Part shown: positions 36,866 through 46,019 of the stretch, one piece after another
How the letters are laid out: each line of letters opens with the position of its first letter
Numbering within the stretch: position 1 is the first letter of the stretch
From: JBGRQB01 sp041725875
GTDB taxonomy: Bacteria > Bacteroidota > Ignavibacteria > Ignavibacteriales > Melioribacteraceae
Assembly: GCA_041725875.1 (NCBI GenBank)
Contig: JBGRQB010000004.1
Span: 8,225-72,224 of the forward strand
Length of the DNA: 64,000 nucleotides
Reading direction: 5' to 3'
The notes under the pieces: model-generated
Databases searched by the model: none
Seen by the model: only the letters and a program-made list of their open reading frames with translations
What the model was told of the DNA's origin: nothing
Position numbers and translations under genes: made by a program

Positions 36866-38054
36866 TATTAAAATATTATTTTGGGCAGTTTTCTTTATTG
36901 CCGCGCTGATTGGTTGTTCTGAGAGTCCCGGAGATTTGGGCACAGATATTTTAAAAGATGATTTTGGACAGGATGTAGTTGTTGTTAAAGATTTCAGCAC
37001 AAGTGATACACCTGTTGATCAAACTTCCGAAGTTTTTGCCGGACCAGATACAATTGCAACTGGTTCCCGGGGAAGAGTATTGCTAGGAAAACTTGATAAT
37101 ATAAATTCCAAATTTCTAGTTAAATTCAATACTACTTTGCCAGATTCAGTTCTTGTCCCGCTAAAAGATAATAAACTTTCAGTCTTATCAGCAAAACTCG
37201 AAATAATTCCCGAGATAATTGTTGGTAAAGAAGATATGAACAGCTTTAATTTTGAAGCATTCGAATTAGCTGATAAGATAAACATTGATATTAAAAAAGA
37301 TGATCAAATAAATACAGTTAATGGGAATTTTTTAAGTAATATTGTATCAACTGATACAATTATTACTGCTGATATTGATAAAGATATAATTTCTGAATGG
37401 CTTAAAGAAGAACACGGAGACAGTACTGCAAATTACGGAGCTTTATTTTCTCCGGGTGTTTCAAATAATGTGGTAAGAATTTATTCTTCAATCCTTGTTG
37501 ATGGTACTTACAATATGAGAATTTCTTATATTGTTAAAAAAACGGAGGAATGGACAGATACTCTAACGTATTTTCCGCAAGTAACTGTTAATATTGCAGA
37601 TGGAAATTTACCAAACTATTCCAGTGATGAAATGGCTGTTCAGGGAGGAGTTCCTTCCAGAGCTAATTATTGGTTTAACAAAGAGCAACTTCCGCAAGAA
37701 ATTGCAGTTAACAAAGCTACACTGGAATTTTTTGTGAATGAAGAAAGTAGTATTTTAAGAAAAACAAGTTTAGATACACTTGAATTGAATTTTTATACAA
37801 ATGCTGCTAAAGATACGTTAGATTTTGGGCGTGGTACTACGCTTCTTTTAAGGGATAAAGACAATAATTCTTTTAAAGGAGATGCTACCCAATTTATTCA
37901 AAGGATGATTGACAGGGATTATAGTTATGGTTTTAGAATAAAGGCACTAAATGAACATAATAATGTTTCTAAAATTATTCTTAAAAACCACCTGGTTTCA
38001 GATCCGGCGTTAAAGCCTAAATTGACAATCAAATATTCACAAAAAAACAAGTAG
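36855..38054 (+). CDS. DUF4270-type outer-membrane lipoprotein
   Basis: 399 residues from a TTG start at 36855, chosen because AGGAGG lies 7 nt upstream; an ATG at 36831 would add a charged extension before the signal. The lipobox is ALIGC (Cys21) followed by SESPGDLGTDIL. The rest is beta-rich and resembles the DUF4270 lipoproteins found only in Bacteroidota relatives, with a conserved ending L(K)PKLTIKY. Function unknown. It overlaps gmhB by 11 nt and precedes an outer-membrane barrel by 5 nt. Confidence 0.72.
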   Translation: MKNSIKILFWAVFFIAALIGCSESPGDLGTDILKDDFGQDVVVVKDFSTSDTPVDQTSEVFAGPDTIATGSRGRVLLGKLDNINSKFLVKFNTTLPDSVLVPLKDNKLSVLSAKLEIIPEIIVGKEDMNSFNFEAFELADKINIDIKKDDQINTVNGNFLSNIVSTDTIITADIDKDIISEWLKEEHGDSTANYGALFSPGVSNNVVRIYSSILVDGTYNMRISYIVKKTEEWTDTLTYFPQVTVNIADGNLPNYSSDEMAVQGGVPSRANYWFNKEQLPQEIAVNKATLEFFVNEESSILRKTSLDTLELNFYTNAAKDTLDFGRGTTLLLRDKDNNSFKGDATQFIQRMIDRDYSYGFRIKALNEHNNVSKIILKNHLVSDPALKPKLTIKYSQKNK

Positions 38055-38059
38055 GTAAA

Positions 38060-39295
38060 ATGAAAACGATTATTAAAATTTTGTTACTTATTATGATCCC
38101 TTCCATTTTATCTGCTGAAGGTGGTGGATCAATATACTCACGTTATGGTGCTGGTGATGTAATACATTACTTTTCAGCACGCCAGTTAGGATTGGGAGCA
38201 ATCGGAGTTGCTTCTAATCAGTCAGATTATGTTAACTTTGTAAATCCGGCAAGTTTAAGTAATCTCAAAGTAGTAAGATTTGAAGCCGGATTAAATGCCT
38301 ACGGTATGAATATCAAAGGAAATTCGAACAGCGCTTTTTATGCAGGAACAGAGTTTAGTGGCTTTACTATTGGAATTCCTTTGGAAAGAGATTTAGGACT
38401 TGCATTTGCTTTGGGTATGACTCCGGTTACTTCGGTTCAATACTCAGTGGTTGAAGGGCATAAAGATGATGGTTACGCCATAGAATACGCTGGTTCTGGT
38501 GGTATTTCAAAAGCTTTTATCAGCGCATCTTACAGGTTGCCTTTTGATTGGGCGATTGGTTTATCATTTAACTATTTTACCGGCAATATTGAATATTCCT
38601 CAACTGTAGATTACAAGTATAATAATAATTACACTACAAGTGTTTTTAAAAAAATAAATAATTATAGAGGAACAGGTTTTACAATTGGATTGGAATCAGG
38701 CGATTTATCTTCTGTTTTTAATTCTGAAAAAATTAGTAATTTTAAGTTAGGATTTGTATTTAACTACACTAAAAATCTACCTACTGATACTACATCTATA
38801 ATTAAACTCAGCAATACTCCGGGAGTGGAAAAAACTGCTTTGATTGAGACTGATCTTCCAATCAGACTCGATGCCGGGTTGTCTTTTGTGTGGAACGAAA
38901 ACAAAAGGGTTCTGGCTGATTATACATATTCTCCTTGGGAGAATTATGAATTAGGCGGGAAAAGATTTGATCACTTGAGAGCTTCAAACAGAGTTGGATT
39001 GGGAATTGAATTTCTTGGTTCAAGATCTATGTTTGCTGATTCTTGGGAAAAAATGGATTTTAGAGTTGGTTTCTCTTATGAAGCTACTCATTTGAAAATA
39101 AAAGGTGAAAACATTAATCAGGTTTCATTACACGGTGGTTTTTCATTCCCGATTGGTATGATGAGCACATTTGATTTTGGTTTGCAGGTCGGACAGAGAG
39201 GAACTGAAAACTCCGGATTGATGAAAGAGATGTTTTATAAAGCAAACTTTAGTTTAAGTCTGGGTGAGCTTTGGTTCATCAGAATAGAACGATAG
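38060..39295 (+). CDS. Outer-membrane beta-barrel protein of the SIYSRYG type
   Basis: 411 residues. Signal peptide (ends LSAEGG) then SIYSRYGAGDV, a motif typical of a Bacteroidota outer-membrane family. The remainder alternates aromatic and hydrophobic residues as in a FadL/PorV-like barrel (GLGAIGVASNQSDYVNFVNPASLS near 45-70). It ends with SLSLGELWFIRIER, an aromatic C-terminal strand. It could be a transport pore or a surface assembly factor. It forms an apparent operon with the lipoprotein upstream and TPR protein downstream. Confidence 0.8.
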   Translation: MKTIIKILLLIMIPSILSAEGGGSIYSRYGAGDVIHYFSARQLGLGAIGVASNQSDYVNFVNPASLSNLKVVRFEAGLNAYGMNIKGNSNSAFYAGTEFSGFTIGIPLERDLGLAFALGMTPVTSVQYSVVEGHKDDGYAIEYAGSGGISKAFISASYRLPFDWAIGLSFNYFTGNIEYSSTVDYKYNNNYTTSVFKKINNYRGTGFTIGLESGDLSSVFNSEKISNFKLGFVFNYTKNLPTDTTSIIKLSNTPGVEKTALIETDLPIRLDAGLSFVWNENKRVLADYTYSPWENYELGGKRFDHLRASNRVGLGIEFLGSRSMFADSWEKMDFRVGFSYEATHLKIKGENINQVSLHGGFSFPIGMMSTFDFGLQVGQRGTENSGLMKEMFYKANFSLSLGELWFIRIER

Positions 39296-39325
39296 TAATT
39301 GATAACAATACATTGGGAGTAGAAA

Positions 39326-40615
39326 GTGAAGAAGATTAAATTAATCTTTTTGATGCTTATGCTAGGTCTTTACGTTACAAACAGTTTCGCTAAGACTAAC
39401 ATGATTACTGCTACAGCACAGCAGGACACATTATTGCAGTATTTTAGTCTGTTTTACGAAGACTACAAAAACAAAAATTACGAAAGTGCTTTAGAGCCGG
39501 GCTGGGTTGTGATGAACGCAGATCCTGCAAAATTTGTACGCCATAAAATTTTCAAAAAAATGGAAACTATCCATTTTAAACTTTATGATAAAGAAGGCGT
39601 ATCTGAAGAAGTGAAAAAAGAACTTGCTGATGCCATTATCAAAGTTTATGATAAAGGTATCGAGTTCGATAAAAAGAAAGAAGCTTACTATACTTTAAAA
39701 AAGGCTTACGTGTTGCAGAAATGGCACAAAGCAGATCCTGAAAACTTTATTCCTTTGTATGAAAAAGCATTCAAATTGGATGATTCATTTCCGACTCATT
39801 ACAAAGATATTTTAGGTTTAGTTTATACTCAGTTAGCTGATGACGAAGTTAATGATTATAAAGTAAGAGCTCTTGAATTATACTCAAAATTATCAGAAGC
39901 AGAACCGGATAATGCTATTTGGATTTCAAGAATTGAAAACCTTGCCGGCGGTGATATTGAGCAGTTAAAAGATATCAAGAAAAAAGCCTGGGATCTTGAC
40001 AAAGAAAATCTTGAAAAAGCCTGGGGATATGCAAGTACTTGTATGCGTGACAAAGATTACGAAAAAGCTTTGGAACCATTAAACTTCCTTACAACAAAAG
40101 CTGCAACTGTTGTTAACTACTGGAAACAACTTGCAAACGCCCAGCAGAAATTAGGAAACACTGATGAAGCAATTGTTGCTTACAAAAAGCTTATTGAATT
40201 ACAGCCGGATAATAAAGATTCTTATGTAAATATTGCAATTATTTACAAAGATTTAGGCCAGTATTCTGTTGCAAGATCATACTTGCAAAAAGCTATGAAA
40301 ATAGACGGAAACTGGGCTTATCCAATTTATTTGGAAGCAAATCTTTATGAAGAAGCTGCAAGAGATTGCTCAAGCCGAAACGGAAAATTAACATTTATGG
40401 ATAAATGTGTATTTAAATTAGCTGCTAACACTTACAGAAAAGCAGGTACAAAAACTGGTCCTTATGCAAGCGTTGCTGCTCAGAGAGCAAAAGCATTTGC
40501 AACTACGGTTCCATCACAGGAAGATTTCTTCTTTAAAGGTTATAAAGCAAATGCAACTATTAAAATAGAAGGTGCTTGCTACGGATGGATCGGAAGAACA
40601 GTTAAAGCTAAATAA
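39326..40615 (+). CDS. Exported tetratricopeptide-repeat protein
   Basis: 429 residues from a GTG start with GGGAG upstream. The signal peptide ends NSFAK. TPR-like helical pairs extend from about 40 to 345; the best repeats are near 260-325 (ANAQQKLGNTDEAIVAYKKL, then IAIIYKDLGQYSVARSYLQK). A short Cys-containing tail (GACYGWIGRTVKAK) follows. It likely acts as a periplasmic scaffold. Proteins of this shape next to outer-membrane barrels and DUF4270-like lipoproteins recur in the phylum, but the function is not known. Confidence 0.78.
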   Translation: MKKIKLIFLMLMLGLYVTNSFAKTNMITATAQQDTLLQYFSLFYEDYKNKNYESALEPGWVVMNADPAKFVRHKIFKKMETIHFKLYDKEGVSEEVKKELADAIIKVYDKGIEFDKKKEAYYTLKKAYVLQKWHKADPENFIPLYEKAFKLDDSFPTHYKDILGLVYTQLADDEVNDYKVRALELYSKLSEAEPDNAIWISRIENLAGGDIEQLKDIKKKAWDLDKENLEKAWGYASTCMRDKDYEKALEPLNFLTTKAATVVNYWKQLANAQQKLGNTDEAIVAYKKLIELQPDNKDSYVNIAIIYKDLGQYSVARSYLQKAMKIDGNWAYPIYLEANLYEEAARDCSSRNGKLTFMDKCVFKLAANTYRKAGTKTGPYASVAAQRAKAFATTVPSQEDFFFKGYKANATIKIEGACYGWIGRTVKAK

Positions 40616-40655
40616 TAATTAACAGATTTAATCTATTTAAATTTTTGGTGAAATA

Positions 40656-41948
40656 ATGTTACAGTATTTGCAAAGAGATAAAGAAATTCTGGATATTCTC
40701 AAGAGAGAAACTGCCCGTCAGGAAGAGGGTATTGAGTTAATTGCTTCTGAAAACTTCACAAGTATGGCTGTTATGGAAGCAATGGGTTCCACTTTAACTA
40801 ATAAATATGCCGAAGGTTACCCGGGTAAAAGATATTATGGTGGATGCCAGTTTGTTGATGAAGCTGAAAATTTAGCTATCGACAGAATTAAAGAAATTTA
40901 TGGTGCAGAATATGCAAATGTACAGCCTCATAGCGGTTCTCAGGCTAATATGGCTGTTTATATGGCTTTACTAAAACCAGGTGACACGGTTCTTGGTTTA
41001 AGTCTTGATCACGGTGGCCACCTTACTCACGGTTCACCTGTAAACTTCTCTGGTCAATTATATAACGCAATTGGTTATCCTTTGAATGAAAAAGGTTTAC
41101 TTGATTACAATATAATTGAAGACCTTGCAGTAAAAAATAAACCTAAAATGATTATTGCAGGCGGTAGTGCTTATTCAAGAGAATGGGATTACAAAAAATT
41201 CAGAGAAATAGCTGATAAAGTTGGTGCTTTCTTGATGTGCGATATGGCTCATCCTGCAGGATTAATTGCAAAAGGTTTGTTAAACAATCCTGTTGAGCAT
41301 TGTGATGTTGTTACTTCTACAACTCATAAAACTTTAAGAGGCCCTCGCGGCGGTATTATTCTTATGGGAAAAGACAAAGAAAACCCAATGGGAATTAAAA
41401 CTCTTAAAGGTGACAGATTAAAACTTATGTCAGAAATTCTTGATGGTATCGTAATGCCTGGTATCCAGGGCGGACCATTAATGCACGTTATTATGGCTAA
41501 AGCTGTTGCATTTGGCGAAATCCTTGAAGATTCTTTCAAAGATTACGTTGTGCAGGTTAGAGCTAATGCTCAGGCTATGGCTAAAAGATTTAACGAACTT
41601 GATTACAATATTATTTCAGGCGGAACTGATAACCACTTGATGCTTATCGACTTAAACAACAAAGGTTTAAGTGGTAAAAAAGCTGAAAGAATTTTAGGTC
41701 TTGCCGACATCACCGTAAACAAAAATATGGTTCCTTTCGATACTAGAAGTCCGTTTGTAACAAGTGGTATCAGAGTTGGTACTCCTGCTGTTACTACTCG
41801 CGGAATGAAAGAAGAAGATATGGTTCAGATAGTTGATTTTATGGATAAAGCAATCAAAAACTGTGACGACGAAGCAGTTCTTGAAACAATTGCAAATGAT
41901 GTTAAAGCGTTAACTAAAAAATTCCCGTTATACCCGGAATTAGCTTAA
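40656..41948 (+). CDS. glyA: Serine hydroxymethyltransferase
   Basis: 430 residues. IELIASENF near 23-31, NKYAEGYPGKRYYGG, the PLP-binding lysine in TSTTHKTLRGPRGG and GTPAVTTRGM near the C-terminus are all present. It interconverts serine and glycine and feeds one-carbon units into folate. GGTGAAATA serves as ribosome site. A 41-nt gap separates it from the TPR gene and tatC follows after 23 nt. Confidence 0.97.
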   Translation: MLQYLQRDKEILDILKRETARQEEGIELIASENFTSMAVMEAMGSTLTNKYAEGYPGKRYYGGCQFVDEAENLAIDRIKEIYGAEYANVQPHSGSQANMAVYMALLKPGDTVLGLSLDHGGHLTHGSPVNFSGQLYNAIGYPLNEKGLLDYNIIEDLAVKNKPKMIIAGGSAYSREWDYKKFREIADKVGAFLMCDMAHPAGLIAKGLLNNPVEHCDVVTSTTHKTLRGPRGGIILMGKDKENPMGIKTLKGDRLKLMSEILDGIVMPGIQGGPLMHVIMAKAVAFGEILEDSFKDYVVQVRANAQAMAKRFNELDYNIISGGTDNHLMLIDLNNKGLSGKKAERILGLADITVNKNMVPFDTRSPFVTSGIRVGTPAVTTRGMKEEDMVQIVDFMDKAIKNCDDEAVLETIANDVKALTKKFPLYPELA

Positions 41949-41971
41949 TCAGATATTAAAAACCAGGAATT

Positions 41972-42718
41972 ATGGAATATATAGAAGATACAGGCGAACA
42001 GAATGAAAACCATATGTCTTTCCTTGATCATCTTGAAGAATTGCGCTGGCGCATTCTTTATTCCATTATTGGTGTTGTAATTGGCGCAATAATCGCCTGG
42101 ATTTTTATCGATTTTCTTGTAGACGGAATTTTATTAAAACCTGCTAAAAAGGTTGATATAAATCTTCAAAATTTAAAGCCGTTTGGTCAGTTGTTCCTTT
42201 ATTTGGAAGTTGCACTGATCAGCGGCTTTCTTATTAGCATACCAAATGTTTTTTATCAGTTCTGGAAGTTTATCTCTCCGGCTCTGACCACAAAAGAGAA
42301 AAAATATATTAACGGAATAGTTTTTTTCTCCGCCTTTTGTTTTTTTTCAGGACTCGTATTCGCTTACTACATAATGCTTCCTGTTACACTTAAATTTGCA
42401 ATGCAATTCGGCACAGAAGCAATTGAAAACAATTTTGCCATAGCAGAATATATTTCAATTGTGTTTAGTATAATGACGGCTGCAGCAGTTATTTTTGAAC
42501 TGCCGATGTTATCCTTTTTTCTGTCCAGTATCGGTTTGCTAACTACAAAATTTATGCGAAAGTACAGAAAACACGCAATTGTTGTGATTATGATATTTGC
42601 AGCGTTTCTTTCACCCGGCACAGATCCGGTTGCGCAGCTTCTGTTAGCAATTCCCCTTGCTGTTTTGTATGAAATAAGTATATTTGTGTGTAAAATATTC
42701 CAGAGGAAAAGTGCCTGA
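41972..42718 (+). CDS. tatC: Sec-independent protein translocase TatC
   Basis: 248 residues with six membrane helices. The signature SFLDHLEELRWRI near 16-28 binds twin-arginine signals, and SPALTTKEKKY and FGLVFAYY-like segments (SGLVFAYYIMLP) follow. It recognises folded Tat substrates at the inner membrane. No tatA/B gene is in the window. The end overlaps the polyprenyl synthase start by 8 nt. Confidence 0.95.
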   Translation: MEYIEDTGEQNENHMSFLDHLEELRWRILYSIIGVVIGAIIAWIFIDFLVDGILLKPAKKVDINLQNLKPFGQLFLYLEVALISGFLISIPNVFYQFWKFISPALTTKEKKYINGIVFFSAFCFFSGLVFAYYIMLPVTLKFAMQFGTEAIENNFAIAEYISIVFSIMTAAAVIFELPMLSFFLSSIGLLTTKFMRKYRKHAIVVIMIFAAFLSPGTDPVAQLLLAIPLAVLYEISIFVCKIFQRKSA

Positions 42719-43688
42719 TTCACTAAAGAAAATTGCAACACCTGTTAAAGACGAATTAGTTATATTTGACGAAAAATTTAAAACCTCACTCCGTTCAGAT
42801 GTTAAACTACTGAACCTTGTTACAAATTATATTTTGAAACAAAAAGGAAAGAGAGTAAGACCAATACTCGTTTTACAAGCCGCAGCACTTTGCGGAGGAG
42901 TAAACGATCGTACCTATATTGGAGCTTCACTTGTTGAACTTCTTCACACCGCAACTCTTGTTCACGATGATGTTGTTGATGATGCTGAAAAAAGAAGAGG
43001 TTTGCCCGCACTTAATGCAGTCTGGAAAAACAAAATCTCCATCCTTTTCGGTGATTACCTTCTTTCCCGCGGGCTGTCGATATCAGTAGATAACAAAGAA
43101 TTCGACTTCCTCAGTATAATGTCTACCACTGTTAAGCGAATGGCGGAAGGTGAGCTTCTTCAAATTTATAAATCAAAAAAACTTGATATAGATACAGAAA
43201 CATATTTCAAAATAATCTCCGATAAAACAGCTTCGCTTCTGTCAACCTGCTGCGAAATAGGTGCTGTCAGCAGTTCTTCCGATCCTGAAAAGCAGAAAGC
43301 AATGAAAGAATATGGTGAAAATCTGGGAATAGCTTTTCAGATTAGAGACGATATACTCGATTACATCGGTTCTTTTAATCTTTTTGGAAAAGAAGTCGGC
43401 GGAGATATTAAAGACAGAAAAATCACACTTCCTTTAATTTATACTCTTGAAAACTCCGATTCAAAAACTCGTAAAGAGATTTTGAAAAACCTTAAAAAAG
43501 GAAGCAAAAATAAAAAAGTAAAAGAGATTATCGAAATGGTTAAATCCTCGGGCGGAATTGACTATGCAGATAAAATTGCAAGAGAATATGCACAAAAAGC
43601 CAGAGAATGTTTGCAACTTTTTGACGATTCAGAAAATAAAACCGCTTTGCTTGAACTGGTGGATTTTGTTATCGACAGAAAAAAATAA
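42711..43688 (+). CDS. All-trans polyprenyl diphosphate synthase
   Basis: 325 residues from the GTG at 42711 with AGAGG at 5 nt; the longer reading from 42684 sits inside tatC and is unlikely. The two aspartate-rich motifs are LVHDDVVDDA (first, DDxxxD type) and QIRDDILDY (second), plus GKRVRP. It condenses isopentenyl diphosphate with an allylic diphosphate to make a long-chain prenyl tail, probably for menaquinone. Chain length cannot be determined from sequence by eye. Translation is probably coupled to tatC. Confidence 0.9.
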   Translation: MPDSLKKIATPVKDELVIFDEKFKTSLRSDVKLLNLVTNYILKQKGKRVRPILVLQAAALCGGVNDRTYIGASLVELLHTATLVHDDVVDDAEKRRGLPALNAVWKNKISILFGDYLLSRGLSISVDNKEFDFLSIMSTTVKRMAEGELLQIYKSKKLDIDTETYFKIISDKTASLLSTCCEIGAVSSSSDPEKQKAMKEYGENLGIAFQIRDDILDYIGSFNLFGKEVGGDIKDRKITLPLIYTLENSDSKTRKEILKNLKKGSKNKKVKEIIEMVKSSGGIDYADKIAREYAQKARECLQLFDDSENKTALLELVDFVIDRKK

Positions 43689-43784
43689 CTGCTTTTTGTA
43701 AATAAGGGCAATTACTCAACAATAAAGATTAAATCAAATATTTTTTATATTTGAACCTTCTATTATTTATCTGGTTACAAATTG

Positions 43785-44642
43785 ATGTTAACTGTACTTG
43801 AATCTATAAATTTATCAGCAGAATACCTTGAAAAAAAGGGGATTGAATCTGCCAGAACAAATGCTGAAATGCTTTTGGCTGATATTCTGGAATGTAAAAG
43901 ACTCGATCTTTATCTCAAGTTTGACAGACCCCTAAACGAAAAGGAAAAAGACCAGTATCGCGAGTATATTGCCAGAAGAGGAAAGTTTGAACCATTGCAA
44001 TATATTTTGGGACACGTAGAGTTTTACGGTGAAGACTTTGATGTTGATGAAAATGTTTTAATTCCGCGACAAGAAACCGAAATTCTCGTTGAAACAATTA
44101 TTGAAAAGTACTCGGATCAGCAAAATTTGAAAATAATGGATATCGGGACAGGTTCCGGAATTATTCCGATACTTCTTTCAAAACATCTGAATGTTGAAAA
44201 AATAACAGCAATTGATATTTCGGAAAAAGCAATTACCACAGCAACAAAAAATATCGCAAAGCATAATTTATCAGATAAAATAGAATTAAAACATCTCAAT
44301 ATATTTGAGATCAACAATAATGGACTTGATGAAAAATACGATATTATCGTTTCAAATCCTCCTTATGTTTCAGAAACCGAATTCAAAACATTGCAAAAAG
44401 AGATAACCGGATTTGAACCTGATCTTGCGGTTACTGATTTTGGTGACGGATATAAATTTTACAAGTTTATAGCTGAAAACTCTCAAAATTATCTGAATCA
44501 AAACGGATCACTCTTTTTTGAACTCGGAAAAGATCAGGATGAAAAAGTAAAAGGTTTTATGCAGAGCAGCGGATTTGATAATATTTGTCTTACAAAAGAT
44601 TATCTCGATATTAACAGAGTAATTTCAGGTGAAAAAAGATGA
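43785..44642 (+). CDS. prmC: Peptide chain release factor N5-glutamine methyltransferase PrmC
   Basis: 285 residues from the ATG at 43785 (a TTG immediately before it is also in frame). The N-terminal helical domain ends with LIPRQETE; the SAM loop is MDIGTGSGIIPI, and the catalytic SNPPYV motif binds the Gln side chain of the GGQ motif in RF1 and RF2. A promoter-like TATATTTG lies at 43746-43753. The last 4 nt overlap dtd. Confidence 0.94.
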   Translation: MLTVLESINLSAEYLEKKGIESARTNAEMLLADILECKRLDLYLKFDRPLNEKEKDQYREYIARRGKFEPLQYILGHVEFYGEDFDVDENVLIPRQETEILVETIIEKYSDQQNLKIMDIGTGSGIIPILLSKHLNVEKITAIDISEKAITTATKNIAKHNLSDKIELKHLNIFEINNNGLDEKYDIIVSNPPYVSETEFKTLQKEITGFEPDLAVTDFGDGYKFYKFIAENSQNYLNQNGSLFFELGKDQDEKVKGFMQSSGFDNICLTKDYLDINRVISGEKR

Positions 44643-45091
44643 GAGCTTTGGTGCAGAGAGTAACCGAAGGGGGAGTGGATATTCCTCCGGAAAATTATAG
44701 TCGCTCAATCGGAAAAGGAATGGTTATTCTTCTTGGAGTTAAAGAAGAAGATACAATGGAAGATGTTGAATTTGTTGCCGATAAATGTTGTAATCTTCGC
44801 ATTTTTGAAGATGAAAACGGAAAAATGAATATCTCCCTTAAAGATGTAAATGGCGAAGTTCTGGTGATTTCGCAGTTTACCCTTTACGGTAATGCGAGAA
44901 AGGGGAACAGACCCAGTTTTGATGCAGCTGCCAGACCGGAAAAAGCAAACGAACTTTATGAAAAATTTGTTGAAAGAATTAAACAAAATATTGGTGAAGA
45001 TAAGGTTCAGACCGGCATTTTTGCTGCAATGATGAGTGTTAAAATAATTAACGACGGTCCGGTCACAATTTTAGTAGAATCTAAGGAATAA
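44639..45091 (+). CDS. dtd: D-aminoacyl-tRNA deacylase
   Basis: 150 residues. It begins MRALVQRVTEGGVDI and contains the active-site motif SQFTLYGNARKGNRPSFD and the NDGPVTI (Gly-Pro type) motif near the C-terminus. It hydrolyses D-amino acids wrongly attached to tRNA. ATGA overlap with prmC. Confidence 0.96.
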   Translation: MRALVQRVTEGGVDIPPENYSRSIGKGMVILLGVKEEDTMEDVEFVADKCCNLRIFEDENGKMNISLKDVNGEVLVISQFTLYGNARKGNRPSFDAAARPEKANELYEKFVERIKQNIGEDKVQTGIFAAMMSVKIINDGPVTILVESKE

Positions 45092-45093
45092 AT

Positions 45094-45996
45094 TTGTCAA
45101 AAGTTTTAATGATATTTCTGGACGGAGTCGGGATAGGGCAAAAAGATCCTGAGATTAATCCGTTTTTTAAATATAAGTTCAAACTTTTCTCCGATTTCTT
45201 TGGGGAAACTCCTTCACTCGAAAATCAATATCTGGAAAAGAAAGGAACATATCTTTTTCCGGTTGATCCCATTATGGAAGTTGAAGGATTGCCACTCAGC
45301 GGTACCGGACAAACATCAATTTTCTGCGGAATAAACGCGCAAAAGAAAATTGGTCAGCATTTCGGACCCTTTCCTTACTCAACATTAATTCCAGATATTA
45401 AAGAAAAAAATATCTTCAAAGAGTTTTTGAACAGAAACAAAAAAGTATCATTTGCAAATGCTTATCCCAAAGTATTTTTCGATTACATCAATTCAGGGAA
45501 AAAGCGACTTAGTGTAACTTCTCTTAGTTGTCTGTTAAGCGGAGTGCAGTTGTATAAAGCTGCTGAATTACACCGTGGAAAGGCTCTCAGCGCTGAAATA
45601 ACCAATTTTAGATGGGTAGGCAAGCTAAATTACAAAATGCCTGTTATACGTCCGGAAACAGCTGCGAGAAGATTATTAAAAATGAACGATAAAAACGATT
45701 TTACACTTTTTGAGTTTTTCTTTAGCGACCACCTCGGGCACGGACGCTTAAAGGATGAAATGGAATATATTCTCGATTCGCTTGATCGTTTTCTGCTTTA
45801 TCTCCTTGAAAATGTTGACAGCGATACAACTTTACTAATTTGTTCCGATCACGGTAATCTGGAAGATTTATCTGTTAAGTCACACACACTTAATCCTTCT
45901 ATGACTATCGCTGCCGGGAAAAATGCTAAAAGTGTGTCGGAAAAAATAAAAGATTTATCACAAATTAAAGAGGTTTTATTGGAGGTCATAAATTAA
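45094..45996 (+). CDS. Metal-dependent phosphatase/phosphomutase-family protein
   Basis: 300 residues from a TTG start 2 nt after dtd. The N-terminal LMIFLDGVGIG carries the first metal Asp of the alkaline-phosphatase/iPGM superfamily; SGTGQTSIFCG supplies the nucleophile-type Ser/Thr, and FFSDHLGHG and ICSDHGNLED supply the other metal ligands. The protein is shorter than iPGM or phosphopentomutase, so the substrate is unknown. The context (dtd upstream, comEC downstream) gives no hint. Confidence 0.8.
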   Translation: MSKVLMIFLDGVGIGQKDPEINPFFKYKFKLFSDFFGETPSLENQYLEKKGTYLFPVDPIMEVEGLPLSGTGQTSIFCGINAQKKIGQHFGPFPYSTLIPDIKEKNIFKEFLNRNKKVSFANAYPKVFFDYINSGKKRLSVTSLSCLLSGVQLYKAAELHRGKALSAEITNFRWVGKLNYKMPVIRPETAARRLLKMNDKNDFTLFEFFFSDHLGHGRLKDEMEYILDSLDRFLLYLLENVDSDTTLLICSDHGNLEDLSVKSHTLNPSMTIAAGKNAKSVSEKIKDLSQIKEVLLEVIN

Positions 45997-46019
45997 GAGA
46001 CTTTCCTGTTGTAAAAGTC

